In this document: piece after piece, positions 1 to 5,330 of the stretch | How positions within the stretch are numbered: the first letter of the stretch is position 1 | Layout: each line of letters opens with the position of its first letter | NCBI GenBank assembly: GCA_019136395.1 | Contig: JAGVUH010000068.1 | Span: 1 to 5,330 of the forward strand | DNA from: Gammaproteobacteria bacterium | Lineage (GTDB): Bacteria; Pseudomonadota; Gammaproteobacteria; Chromatiales; Chromatiaceae | Direction of reading: 5' to 3' | DNA: 5,330 bases | Program-made: the position numbers and the translations under genes | Notes under the pieces: model-generated | Databases searched by the model: none | Seen by the model: the letters and a program-made list of their open reading frames with translations, nothing else | What the model was told of the DNA's origin: nothing

Positions 1-674
1 ACGTGCATGAAGAAGCGACCCTCGGGCTTGAGCCAGCCGGCGACGCGCTGGAAGAGCAGGCCCCAGTTGCGCATGTGCTCGAACATCTCCACCGACACCA
101 CCCGGTCGAAGCGCTCCGGGGTGGTGAAATCGTTCATGTCGGCGGTGATGACGCGCAGGTTGGTCAGGTGACGCTCGGCAGCCCGGGCCTCGATGTTCTG
201 GCGCTGGGAGTGGGAGTTGGAGACGGCGGTAATGCGGGCGGCCGGGTAATGCTCCGCCAGCCACAGGGTCAAGCTGCCCCAGCCGCAGCCCAGTTCCAGG
301 ATGTCCTGACCATCGGTGATGTCGGCCCGCAGGCAGGTGAGGGCCAGGGCGGAGTCCTCGGCCGCGGCCAGATCACTGACGCCAATAGGGAAATGGCAGC
401 AACTGTATTTGCGCCGCGGCCCCAGCACCATGTCGAAGAAGGTGGCGGGGACCTCGTAATGCTGGGCGTTGGCCTGGTCCGGTACCGGGGCCACGGGGCC
501 CGCGAGCATCTCGGCAACGAAGCCCTGGCGGGCGGCGGCCACCGCCTCGCAGTCCGCGGCGGCGATGAGGTCCAGGCGCCGCCGGCAGAGTTGCCGGATA
601 CCCTGGCGCACCAGGGCATCCGGCACCCGGCCCTGTTCGACCCAGGCAAAGGCGAGGCGTTCAAGGGAGATCAT
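1..674 (-). CDS. Cyclopropane-fatty-acid-synthase-like SAM-dependent methyltransferase (C-terminus beyond window edge)
   Basis: A class I SAM methyltransferase of the CFA synthase/coclaurine-N-methyltransferase-like family, probably acting on unsaturated acyl chains or another membrane-associated substrate. 224 codons are visible; related proteins run to roughly 340-400 residues, so about the last third lies outside. Seen in order: an N-terminal helical segment (LAFAWVEQGRVPDALVRQGI), then AQHYEVPATFFDMVLGP, the KYSCCHFP block equivalent to the family YSCAYF motif, SAM motif I ILELGCGWGSLTLWLAEHYP, then ITAVSNSHSQRQ, and VSVEMFEHM, with WLKPEGRFFMH at the edge. The ATG at 674 is the only usual start codon after the in-frame stop upstream; it has no strong Shine-Dalgarno. 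It follows hemH on the same strand after 163 bp and may belong to the same operon. CFA-like genes are recurrent members of LitR and ChrR light-response regulons (family knowledge). The substrate cannot be told from sequence. Confidence 0.9.
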   Translation of the reverse strand, partial: MISLERLAFAWVEQGRVPDALVRQGIRQLCRRRLDLIAAADCEAVAAARQGFVAEMLAGPVAPVPDQANAQHYEVPATFFDMVLGPRRKYSCCHFPIGVSDLAAAEDSALALTCLRADITDGQDILELGCGWGSLTLWLAEHYPAARITAVSNSHSQRQNIEARAAERHLTNLRVITADMNDFTTPERFDRVVSVEMFEHMRNWGLLFQRVAGWLKPEGRFFMH

Positions 675-837
675 GGGCGCTGGCTCACTGAGGACGGCGT
701 TGCGGTGCGCGTGAAAGACGACTGACCGGGACCCTTGCCGTCATTCGTCGGGGAGGTGGGGATACCCCGCGTGCCAGTCAGTGTGCAGGAACCCGCCACT
801 GGCATCGTTGGGGGAGGCTGATGACCCACGCTGGACA

Positions 838-1826
838 TTAGCGGGAGGCCCCCAGGGCCTTGGCCCGCGCCAGGCTGGCGGGGCCATCGAAGGGCGCGGG
901 CTCCCAGCCCTGAAGATGACGGTGGATCAGTGGTCGCGATTCTCCATCGCCACCTCCTCCAGGGTCTCCAGGCAGTCGGCGCTGAAACCGGGGCAGATGA
1001 CCTGGACGTGGCGGATACCCTGCTGCGGCAGCGCTTGCAGATACTCGTCGGTGTAGGGCTGGAGCCAGGCCTTGACGCCGAGCCGGCTCTGGAAGGTCAC
1101 GGCATAGTCCTCGGCCGTGAGCCCCAGTGTTTCCGCCAGCAATCGGGCGGTCTTGTGGCATTGGCAGTGATAGGGGTCACCGGCGTCGAAATAGGCCTGG
1201 GGCAGGCCGTGGAAGGACATCACCAGCCGCTGGGGTCGGCCATGCTCCGCCTGATAGGCGCGCACCGCGTCCGCCAGGGCGGCGATGAAGGCGGGATCGT
1301 CGTGATACTGGTTGACGAAGCGCAGTTCGGGTATCCAGCGCCAGCCGCGGAGTTCCTGGGTCACGGCGTCGAAGACGCTGGCGGTGGTGGTGCCGGAGTA
1401 TTGGGGATAGAGCGGCAGCACCAGCAGGCGCCGGACACCGGCCTGGCGCAGGGCCGCCAGGGCCTGGGGGATGGAGGGCTGGCCGTAACGCATGGCCAGT
1501 TCCACCCTGAGCGTCGGCCCCAGGGCCTCCGCCAGGCGGGCGTGCTGGGCACGGGAGATGCTCAGCAAGGGCGAGCCCTCCGCGCCCCAGATACTGGCGT
1601 AAGCCTTGGCCGAGCGCTGGGGGCGGGTGGTGAGGATGATGCCGTTGAGGATCAGCCACCAGAGGGGGCGGGGCGTCTCCACCACCCGCGGGTCCCAGAG
1701 GAACTGCTTGAGATAGCGCCGCACCGCCGCCCGGTCCGGGGCGTCCGGCGTGCCGAGGTTGGCCAGCAGGACCCCCGTGGCGGGGGCCTGGCCATGGACG
1801 TAATCGGACTCGGACAGATACTTCAT
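838..1826 (-). pseudogene. hemH: Ferrochelatase, internally deleted and frameshifted
   Basis: Ferrochelatase inserts Fe2+ into protoporphyrin IX, the last step of protoheme synthesis. The uninterrupted frame from ATG 1826 gives 299 residues: GVLLANLGTPDAP (about 18-30), YPQYSGTTTASV (140-151), the SFHGLP active-site block with His206, the FQSRLG block (245-250), and CPGFSADCLETLEE with Glu287. It stops at TGA 929-927 just after ENRDH. The adjacent frame then continues LIHRHLQGWEPAPFDG to TAA 840-838, a normal ferrochelatase tail. The stretch the family has between these parts (FLxAGGxxYxYIPALNxxPxHI type) is absent. Compared with remembered E. coli HemH about 27 codons are missing; the frame offset requires a loss of 3n+1 bases, so about 79 nt fits. 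Both catalytic residues survive but the C-terminal lobe is broken, so activity is doubtful. Start ATG 1826 has a good Shine-Dalgarno; the gene lies 74 bp after the fusion methyltransferase. An assembly error is the main alternative. Confidence 0.87.
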
Positions 1827-1834
1827 GAGGCGCG

Positions 1835-1841
1835 ATCCTTC
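1835..1841 (-). promoter_or_regulatory. Shine-Dalgarno of hemH
   Basis: On the minus strand the sequence GAAGGAT precedes the ATG at 1826, with AAGGA 9 nt from the start codon. It is the clearest ribosome site among the minus-strand genes and fixes the hemH start. It shows that hemH is translated from its own site although it probably shares a transcript with the upstream methyltransferase. Confidence 0.6.
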
Positions 1842-1900
1842 AAATCAATAGAGGGGCGGTCGCGGTAGCTCGCTGGCGTCCACCCCTTTGCCGCGGTTAA

Positions 1901-3181
1901 TCAGTGTTCCGGCCGGCGCCGGGCCCAGACCGCGAACAGGGGATCGGATAGATCCAGTTCCCCGGCGCGGGCGTCATCCTGGGGCCGCGGCAGGCCGCGA
2001 CGGCTGTAGGTGTTGAAATCACCCAGGCGCTCGTCGCTCATCAGGCTGGCCAGGACGTAGCCCAGGCGCTCGAAGGGATGGACCTCGGTCCAGACCTGGA
2101 CGGCCTTGGTCGGGAACCAACGATCCGAGAAGGTGATGATACAGATACCACCCGGCTTCAGCACCCGGGCGATCTCGGCGACGATCTGGCGCGGCTGGGT
2201 CAGGTACTCGAAGGAGGCGGTGCAAACCACGGCATCGAAGCTGGCCCTGGCGAAGGGCAGGGTGGGGTTCTGGTTGAGGTCGTGGATCACCCGTTCCGCC
2301 AGGCGCGGATTGGCGTCCAGTTCCTCCCGGTTCATTCCCAGCCCCGTCACCTGGCAGGCGGGGGCGGTACGATCCAGGTGGGAAACCCAGCTCGACATCA
2401 GGTCCAGCACCTTGCCACCGGCGGGGATCAACTGGCCATAGAGGGCCTCGATCTGGGCCCGGCAATGGCTGTCCAGGTGATGCACCAGGCGGGTGCGCTC
2501 GTAGAAGACCTCATCGCCACGGTTGTCCAGGCGGCCCATGGCCGCGGGGTACCAGAAATCGCTCGTCCCGACCGGCAGGGGCAGCTGCATCCCGGGACCC
2601 TCGCCCGTGGCCAGCATGGCGATGTCGTTGCAGATGCCGCCGTGCTCCTCGCTCGCCCCCCAGGTGCTCAGGACGCTGATGCCCAGCCGGACCGGCACCC
2701 CGGCCAGGGGGTGGCGGCTGTCGATCTCCAGCCGCTCCGCCGGCATCCCGGTCACGCGCAGGGGGCGCCGATCCTCGGAGAAGATCCCCCGCTGGCCGGC
2801 GAGGAAACCCCGGGGGTAAAAACGGCCCAGCCGTGGCTCCAGGTCGCGGCGCACCAGCTTGCGGCTGCGGAAGGCCCCGCGGGGGGCGGTGAAGCGCTCC
2901 CCCTCCTGGTACTCCGTCAGGGCACCCGGGGTGAAGTCCGCCTCGACCCGCTCCCCCACCGCCGTGCCCAGGAGTTGCCGCTCCAGTTGGCCCGGGAAGA
3001 AGTCCCGCCAGAGATTGGATTTGCGGATCACCCGGCTGTCGCGGCAGGTCACACCGTTGGCGGCGAAGAGGATGTCCAGCTCCAGTTCCAGCATGGCGCC
3101 CGGTTCCACGCGCTCGCGGGCGCGCTCGGCCACCAGGCTGTGCTCAAAGGAGGGAAGGTCCAGGTAGGGGATCGGGGTCAT
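1901..3181 (-). CDS. FKBP-like domain / SAM-dependent methyltransferase fusion protein
   Basis: A 426-residue protein, intact, apparently made of two parts. Residues about 28-172 resemble an FKBP/SlyD-type peptidyl-prolyl isomerase fold: PGAMLELELDILFA, later LLGTAVGERVEADFTPG, then FYPRGFLAGQRGIF and RHPLAGVPVRLGISVL, which matches the HPLAGK-type strand of SlyD-like proteins. Residues about 240-395 are a type 11 methyltransferase: motif I reads KVLDLMSSWVSHL (257-269) in place of the usual glycine-rich GxGxG; then HDLNQNPTLPFARASFDAVV (300-319), TASFEYL, VLKPGGICIITFSDRWFP. The DLMSSWVSHL variant recurs in a methyltransferase subfamily I recall, so it is probably not damage. I chose ATG 3181 because upstream in-frame sequence runs into the promoter region; AGGT lies 8 nt ahead of the ATG. 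It is divergent from the photoreceptor across 83 bp and first in the minus-strand group. Substrate unknown. No signal peptide or membrane segment seen. Confidence 0.87.
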   Translation of the reverse strand: MTPIPYLDLPSFEHSLVAERARERVEPGAMLELELDILFAANGVTCRDSRVIRKSNLWRDFFPGQLERQLLGTAVGERVEADFTPGALTEYQEGERFTAPRGAFRSRKLVRRDLEPRLGRFYPRGFLAGQRGIFSEDRRPLRVTGMPAERLEIDSRHPLAGVPVRLGISVLSTWGASEEHGGICNDIAMLATGEGPGMQLPLPVGTSDFWYPAAMGRLDNRGDEVFYERTRLVHHLDSHCRAQIEALYGQLIPAGGKVLDLMSSWVSHLDRTAPACQVTGLGMNREELDANPRLAERVIHDLNQNPTLPFARASFDAVVCTASFEYLTQPRQIVAEIARVLKPGGICIITFSDRWFPTKAVQVWTEVHPFERLGYVLASLMSDERLGDFNTYSRRGLPRPQDDARAGELDLSDPLFAVWARRRPEH

Positions 3182-3196
3182 GGCGGTTACCTGCGC

Positions 3197-3240
3197 TGTA
3201 TCGGCTTTGTACAAATTTTGTATAAGTGTGGTATAACAAA
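3197..3240. promoter_or_regulatory. LitR/CarH-type operator: four 11-bp direct repeats
   Basis: Four head-to-tail 11-bp units: TGTATCGGCTT (3197), TGTACAAATTT (3208), TGTATAAGTGT (3219), GGTATAACAAA (3230). The first six bases follow TGTATA in every unit with at most two changes, and the spacing is exactly 11 bp throughout. Published work on CarH shows its MerR-type DNA-binding domains contacting successive 11-bp direct repeats in the dark tetramer, and the divergent gene encodes just such a protein. The block lies between the starts at 3181 (minus) and 3265 (plus) and overlaps the best promoter elements, so autorepression and control of the minus-strand genes are both plausible. This assignment is an inference; binding has not been shown. 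Confidence 0.78.
3207..3237 (+). promoter_or_regulatory. Candidate promoter of the photoreceptor gene
   Basis: A -35 element TTGTAC (3207-3212) and a -10 element TATAAC (3232-3237) are separated by 19 bp, a long spacer of the kind typical of MerR-family-regulated promoters. The -35 lies in the second 11-bp repeat and the -10 in the fourth, so a bound repressor tetramer would cover the promoter. It would give a leader of about 20 nt before ATG 3265. I could not identify a convincing -35/-10 pair for the opposite strand in the same region. Confidence 0.45.
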
Positions 3241-3264
3241 AAAAAGAGTCACAGGCAAGCGAGC

Positions 3265-3654
3265 ATGAGTGAAGTTGTGAGCGTGGAGGAGGATGACGGC
3301 GGGTCGCGGGGGCTCGGTCTCTACCCCATCCGCACCGTTTCCCGCCTGACCGGCGTGCCACCGGTCACCCTGCGGGCCTGGGAGCGCCGCTACCGTCTGC
3401 TGACCCCGACCCGGACGGAAAAGGGGCATCGACTATATACGGAGGCGGACATCGAGCGTGTCCGCCAGGTCCTGGCCCTGATGGACCGGGGGAATCCGGC
3501 GTCTCACTGCCGGGAAGCATCGCTCCGGCCAGCCCAACTCTGGCCGATCCACAGACGCTCGTTGGCGAACCGCGGTTTCCTTCAGTTCATGGTCGGGCAA
3601 TTGATGAGGATCCGACGCGTGGCACGGCGCATGGACCCGCCAGGGCAGCGGTGA
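3265..3654 (+). CDS. litR: LitR/CarH-type light-responsive regulator, MerR DNA-binding part
   Basis: 129 residues from ATG 3265; the upstream in-frame codons lie inside the promoter and are rejected. Residues about 19-85 are a complete MerR-type winged helix-turn-helix: YPIRTVSRLTGVPPVTLRAW, then ERRYRLLTPTRTEKGHRLYT, then DIERVRQVLALMDRG. Family resemblance continues to NPASHCREA at about residue 87. After that the frame gives an Arg-rich tail (IHRRSL, MRIRRVARRMDPP) with no resemblance I recognise, ending TGA 3654. The adjacent frame is open from before 3483 and reads a Pro/Ala/Thr/Ser-rich linker (IAPASPTLADPQTL) into the cobalamin domain. A single base missing near 3519 would join both parts into one CarH-like protein. 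Alternatively the gene is split: its TGA overlaps GTG 3651 as GTGA. Alone, this part would bind DNA but have no light sensor. The intact family is a dark repressor of photoprotection genes. Confidence 0.82.
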   Translation: MSEVVSVEEDDGGSRGLGLYPIRTVSRLTGVPPVTLRAWERRYRLLTPTRTEKGHRLYTEADIERVRQVLALMDRGNPASHCREASLRPAQLWPIHRRSLANRGFLQFMVGQLMRIRRVARRMDPPGQR

Positions 3655-3703
3655 CGGCTGATAGCGAGATACCCGCTTCGCCTGGGGCGAAGGCGGAGGT
3701 AAC

Positions 3704-3711
3704 GGAGAGGG
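3704..3711 (+). promoter_or_regulatory. Strong internal Shine-Dalgarno before ATG 3717
   Basis: GGAGAGGG precedes ATG 3717, with GGAG 9 nt and GAGG 6 nt from the start. A further GGAGG at 3695-3699 lies just upstream. It could allow the cobalamin-binding half to be made as a separate protein even though it is out of frame with the DNA-binding half. In GC-rich DNA such a match can be chance. Confidence 0.45.
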
Positions 3712-3716
3712 TTCCA

Positions 3717-4457
3717 ATGGCGATGTTCGATTCCCCTGGAATCGACATCCGCCACAGTCAGCGGGCACTGCAGACGGTGCCGACCGCGGGGTTCGATCCC
3801 TGGCCGGGCTATATCGCCGCCATGCTCGCGGGCGTGGCGCGCTTCGACACGGCGGCCCTGGATGCCGTTTATAACGATGCCCTGTCCCTCTATCCCATCG
3901 AACGGGTTGCCAGCCACCTCACGACCCCGGTGCTGGAGCGGCTGGGCGCCGCCTGGCCCCAGGGGGAGGCGAGCATCGCCCGGGAGCACTTCTTTTCCAA
4001 CTTCCTGCGTAACAAGCTCGGGGCGCGCTTTCAGCACTTGAACGCCCTGGGCCAGGGGCCGCGCCTGGTCGCCGCCTGTCCCGCCGGGGAGCATCACGAA
4101 CTGGGCCTGATCCAGTTCGCTTTGGCGGCCGCCGGCCAGGGTTACCGGCTGGTGCTGTTGGGCGCCGATGTCCCCGCCCCCGAGATCGCCGCCGCCGCCC
4201 GTATCGCCGATTGCCGGGCGGTGGTGCTCTCGGCCTCCGCCCGGATGCCCGCCGAGGCCCTGGCCCGGGAACTGGCCGCCCTGGGGGCACTGACGTCCCT
4301 GCCCATCCTGGTGGGAGGGCTGGCCGCCGTGCATTCGCCCCAGGTCATCACCGCCGCGGGGGCCCGGCCCCTGGGCACGGACTTCACCTCGGCCCTGCGG
4401 CTTATCGGCGCATGCCTGGGCTGGCCACATCCCGCCGATTTCGATCAGATGTCATAG
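3717..4457 (+). CDS. litR: LitR/CarH-type adenosylcobalamin-binding light-sensor part
   Basis: 246 residues from ATG 3717, or 268 from GTG 3651, which overlaps the stop of the DNA-binding part. The first 25-30 residues are linker. Residues about 29-95 are the four-helix bundle that caps cobalamin: PWPGYIAAMLAGVARF, ALDAVYNDALSLYP, TTPVLERLGAAW. The light-sensing motif W-x9-EH is exact (Trp80, Glu90, His91). The Rossmann-type B12-binding domain follows, with E-x-H-x-x-G as EHHELG (His127 the expected lower cobalt ligand), YRLVLLGADVP, and PILVGGLAAV near the end. All residues known to matter for AdoCbl photosensing in CarH are present, so this half looks functional. In the family, AdoCbl drives tetramer formation and light breaks it. 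In an unbroken gene this would be the C-terminus of the regulator. I chose ATG 3717 for independent translation because of the GGAG upstream. Confidence 0.85.
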   Translation: MAMFDSPGIDIRHSQRALQTVPTAGFDPWPGYIAAMLAGVARFDTAALDAVYNDALSLYPIERVASHLTTPVLERLGAAWPQGEASIAREHFFSNFLRNKLGARFQHLNALGQGPRLVAACPAGEHHELGLIQFALAAAGQGYRLVLLGADVPAPEIAAAARIADCRAVVLSASARMPAEALARELAALGALTSLPILVGGLAAVHSPQVITAAGARPLGTDFTSALRLIGACLGWPHPADFDQMS

Positions 4458-4587
4458 GGCGTTGACGTGGAAGCCACGAGCCATGCATCACCAGCCTTGT
4501 CTTCCGTTTCAGGGGCAGTGGCGAGCCGTAACTTGACAGTGAGCAGGAAAATCACGGCAACGCCCCCCCCCTTTCATATCAGGTATT

Positions 4588-4631
4588 GCGCCCCTCATCT
4601 CATACCGGCTATGGCGCCCCTCATCCCGGCT
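4588..4631 (+). repeat. Imperfect direct repeat, GCGCCCCTCATC ... CCGGCT
   Basis: GCGCCCCTCATC occurs at 4588-4599 and exactly again at 4614-4625, a period of 26 bp. Each copy is followed by CCGGCT (4605-4610 and 4626-4631), with five extra bases (TCATA) in the first copy. It could be a regulator site or slippage remnant; no known motif recognised. Confidence 0.65.
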
Positions 4632-4680
4632 TACATTTATAGCCACCTTCTGTACAGCGCCCTAGTTCATCACCCCAGTC

Positions 4681-4714
4681 AATCGGACAATCACCCGAAT
4701 CGGCTAATCACTCG
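4681..4714 (+). repeat. Tandem 17-bp direct repeat just upstream of the photolyase
   Basis: AATCGGACAATCACCCG (4681-4697) is followed directly by AATCGGCTAATCACTCG (4698-4714), identical at 14 of 17 positions. It ends 19 bp before the photolyase ATG, so it lies where a leader or an operator would be. It does not resemble the 11-bp repeats at 3197-3240. Confidence 0.7.
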
Positions 4715-4733
4715 CTACCCTTAGCTCATCGCC

Positions 4734-5330
4734 ATGTCAGCAGCTCCCGTCATCCTCTGGTTCCGCGACGATTACCGGCTTACCGACCATGCGCCCCTGC
4801 GGGCGGCGGTGGCCAGCGGTGCCCCGCTCATCCCCCTCTTCGTCCTCGATGACGACACCCCCGGCCCCTGGCCAGCCAACTTGCGCGGGAGTGCCAGGCA
4901 CAGGCCCTCTACTTTCACCGCAGCTACACCCCGGCGGAGGCGGATCTTGAACAACGCCTGTGGCGGGAACTGGGCGACAGCCTGGAGGTGCGCCGCTTCC
5001 GGGGCCGGCTATTGCTGGAGCCGGAGCAGGTGAAGAACGGGGCCGGCGAGCCCTTCAAGGTCTTCACCCCCTTCTGGCGGGCCTGTCTGGGCCTGCCGGA
5101 GCCCGAGGCCCCGACGCCCGCCCCCGAGCGCCTGGCGCCCCCGCCACCGGAAGTCACCCTATGCCGCGGACCGCGACCTCCCCGGCCACCCCGGTACCTC
5201 CCGGCTCTCGCCCCACCTGCACTTCGGCGAGATCTCCCCCCGCCAGGTCTGGCACGCGGTGCGTGGCCTCCAGGCCGGTTATGCCGCCGCCACCAAGGGC
5301 GGGGATTCCTTTCTGCGCGAGGTGGGCTGG
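4734..5330 (+). pseudogene. phr: Class I deoxyribodipyrimidine photolyase, two internal deletions with frameshifts, C-terminus beyond window
   Basis: Photolyase uses FADH- and blue light to split cyclobutane pyrimidine dimers. Three pieces in order match the family. (1) ATG 4734 to about 4877: VILWFRDDYRLTDHAPL, LIPLFVLDDDTPGPWPA, the antenna-domain start. (2) In the +2 frame, about 4877-5159: QLARECQAQALYFHRSYTPA, VKNGAGEPFKVFTPFWRA, then a proline-rich stretch to PPPEVTL. (3) Back in the first frame, 5160 to the edge: YAADRDLPGHPG, TSRLSPHLHFGEISPRQVWH, FLREVGW, the start of the FAD-binding domain. The family segment GGASRWWLHxSLxxLxxSL... is missing between 1 and 2 (about 38 codons). The WxPGExxAxxRLxxFL region is missing between 2 and 3 (about 40 codons). 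From ATG the frame stops at TGA 5031-5033, giving a useless 99-residue product. The two losses are 3n+1 and 3n+2, so the frame is restored overall. No good Shine-Dalgarno. Decay and assembly error are both possible. Confidence 0.87.

Larger units (their letters stand above)
4458..4733. other. Intergenic region between photoreceptor and photolyase genes
   Basis: About 276 bp, less GC-rich than the genes. It contains a short CGTGG-AAG-CCACG hairpin at 4466-4478 with no T-run (so not a convincing terminator), a TTGACA at 4533-4538 with no good -10 at 16-18 bp, a run of nine C at 4563-4571, and two repeat families listed separately. One TGTACA at 4651-4656 matches the core of the operator unit upstream of the photoreceptor, but no second unit lies 11 bp away. 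A GTG-started 85-codon frame at 4467-4724 has odd composition and no recognisable domain, and I do not call it a gene. Confidence 0.6.

Noticed and set aside
3..725. Long plus-strand open frame opposite the CFA-like methyltransferase
   Set aside because: It is the exact codon-register mirror of the minus-strand gene in GC-rich DNA; its protein has no recognisable domain, while the minus strand gives clear methyltransferase motifs.
758..768. GGGG-ATA-CCCC hairpin between hemH and the CFA-like gene
   Set aside because: A four-pair stem with no T-run on either strand; expected by chance in this composition.
930..1868. 312-codon plus-strand open frame opposite hemH
   Set aside because: Antisense shadow of ferrochelatase; Gly/Ala/Gln-rich composition and no family resemblance.
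2078..3268. 396-codon plus-strand open frame opposite the fusion methyltransferase
   Set aside because: Antisense shadow; it also runs through the operator/promoter region, and its sequence is low-information.
3487..3496. Programmed -1 frameshift at the five-G run in the photoreceptor
   Set aside because: A -1 slip would reach the right frame, but family resemblance continues past it (PASHCREA) in the original frame, and no proper X-XXY-YYZ heptamer or downstream structure is evident.
3582..4430. 282-codon minus-strand open frame opposite the B12-binding gene
   Set aside because: Gln/Gly-rich shadow of a gene with exact B12-photosensor motifs on the plus strand.
4466..4478. CGTGG-AAG-CCACG hairpin as a terminator after the photoreceptor
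   Set aside because: The stem is only 5 bp and no T-run follows.
4631..4658. Second LitR/CarH operator at the photolyase, based on TGTACA at 4651
   Set aside because: No partner unit at 11-bp spacing on either strand; a single hexamer is weak evidence.
4467..4724. 85-codon GTG-started frame in the intergenic region
   Set aside because: No Shine-Dalgarno, no domain, it spans a C9 run and repeats, and its composition is unlike neighbouring genes.
1..5330. CRISPR arrays, tRNA or rRNA genes, insertion sequences
   Set aside because: I saw no regularly spaced repeats of CRISPR length, no tRNA-like sequence, and no transposase motifs or terminal inverted repeats.

Overview
This 5.3-kb window is GC-rich DNA, except for two short AT-richer intergenic stretches. 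Protein style (ferrochelatase, class I photolyase, cyclopropane-synthase-like methyltransferase around a B12 photoreceptor) points to a gammaproteobacterium, possibly a member of the Chromatiales. That placement is an inference from remembered families. The genes form a typical LitR/CarH light-response locus, in which an adenosylcobalamin-dependent MerR-family repressor controls photoprotection genes.

Layout. On the minus strand, reading leftwards from position 3181, lie three probably co-transcribed genes. They are an FKBP-like/SAM-methyltransferase fusion protein (1901-3181), ferrochelatase hemH (838-1826, broken) and a cyclopropane-fatty-acid-synthase-like methyltransferase (1-674, cut by the window edge). 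Divergent from them on the plus strand is the photoreceptor: a MerR DNA-binding part (3265-3654) and a cobalamin-binding part (3651/3717-4457) in a different frame. After a 276-bp intergenic region with small repeats comes a class I DNA photolyase (4734-5330, broken and cut by the window edge). The 83-bp divergent intergenic region holds four head-to-tail TGTATA-like units at exact 11-bp spacing, the arrangement expected of a CarH-type operator. It could control both directions.

Logic. In the dark, AdoCbl-loaded LitR/CarH would sit on the 11-bp repeats and silence both sides. Light would break the Co-C bond and release the genes. Photolyase repairs UV lesions, ferrochelatase drains the photosensitiser protoporphyrin IX, and the methyltransferases may modify membrane lipids or other targets.

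The main oddity is damage. hemH has lost about 27 codons with a frameshift. The photolyase has lost two internal blocks of roughly 38 and 40 codons, each with a frameshift. The photoreceptor is either frameshifted by one base or genuinely split into two proteins. Only the fusion methyltransferase is intact end to end, and the visible part of the other methyltransferase is also undamaged. Either the locus is decaying or the underlying assembly has dropped short segments; the sequence alone cannot decide.
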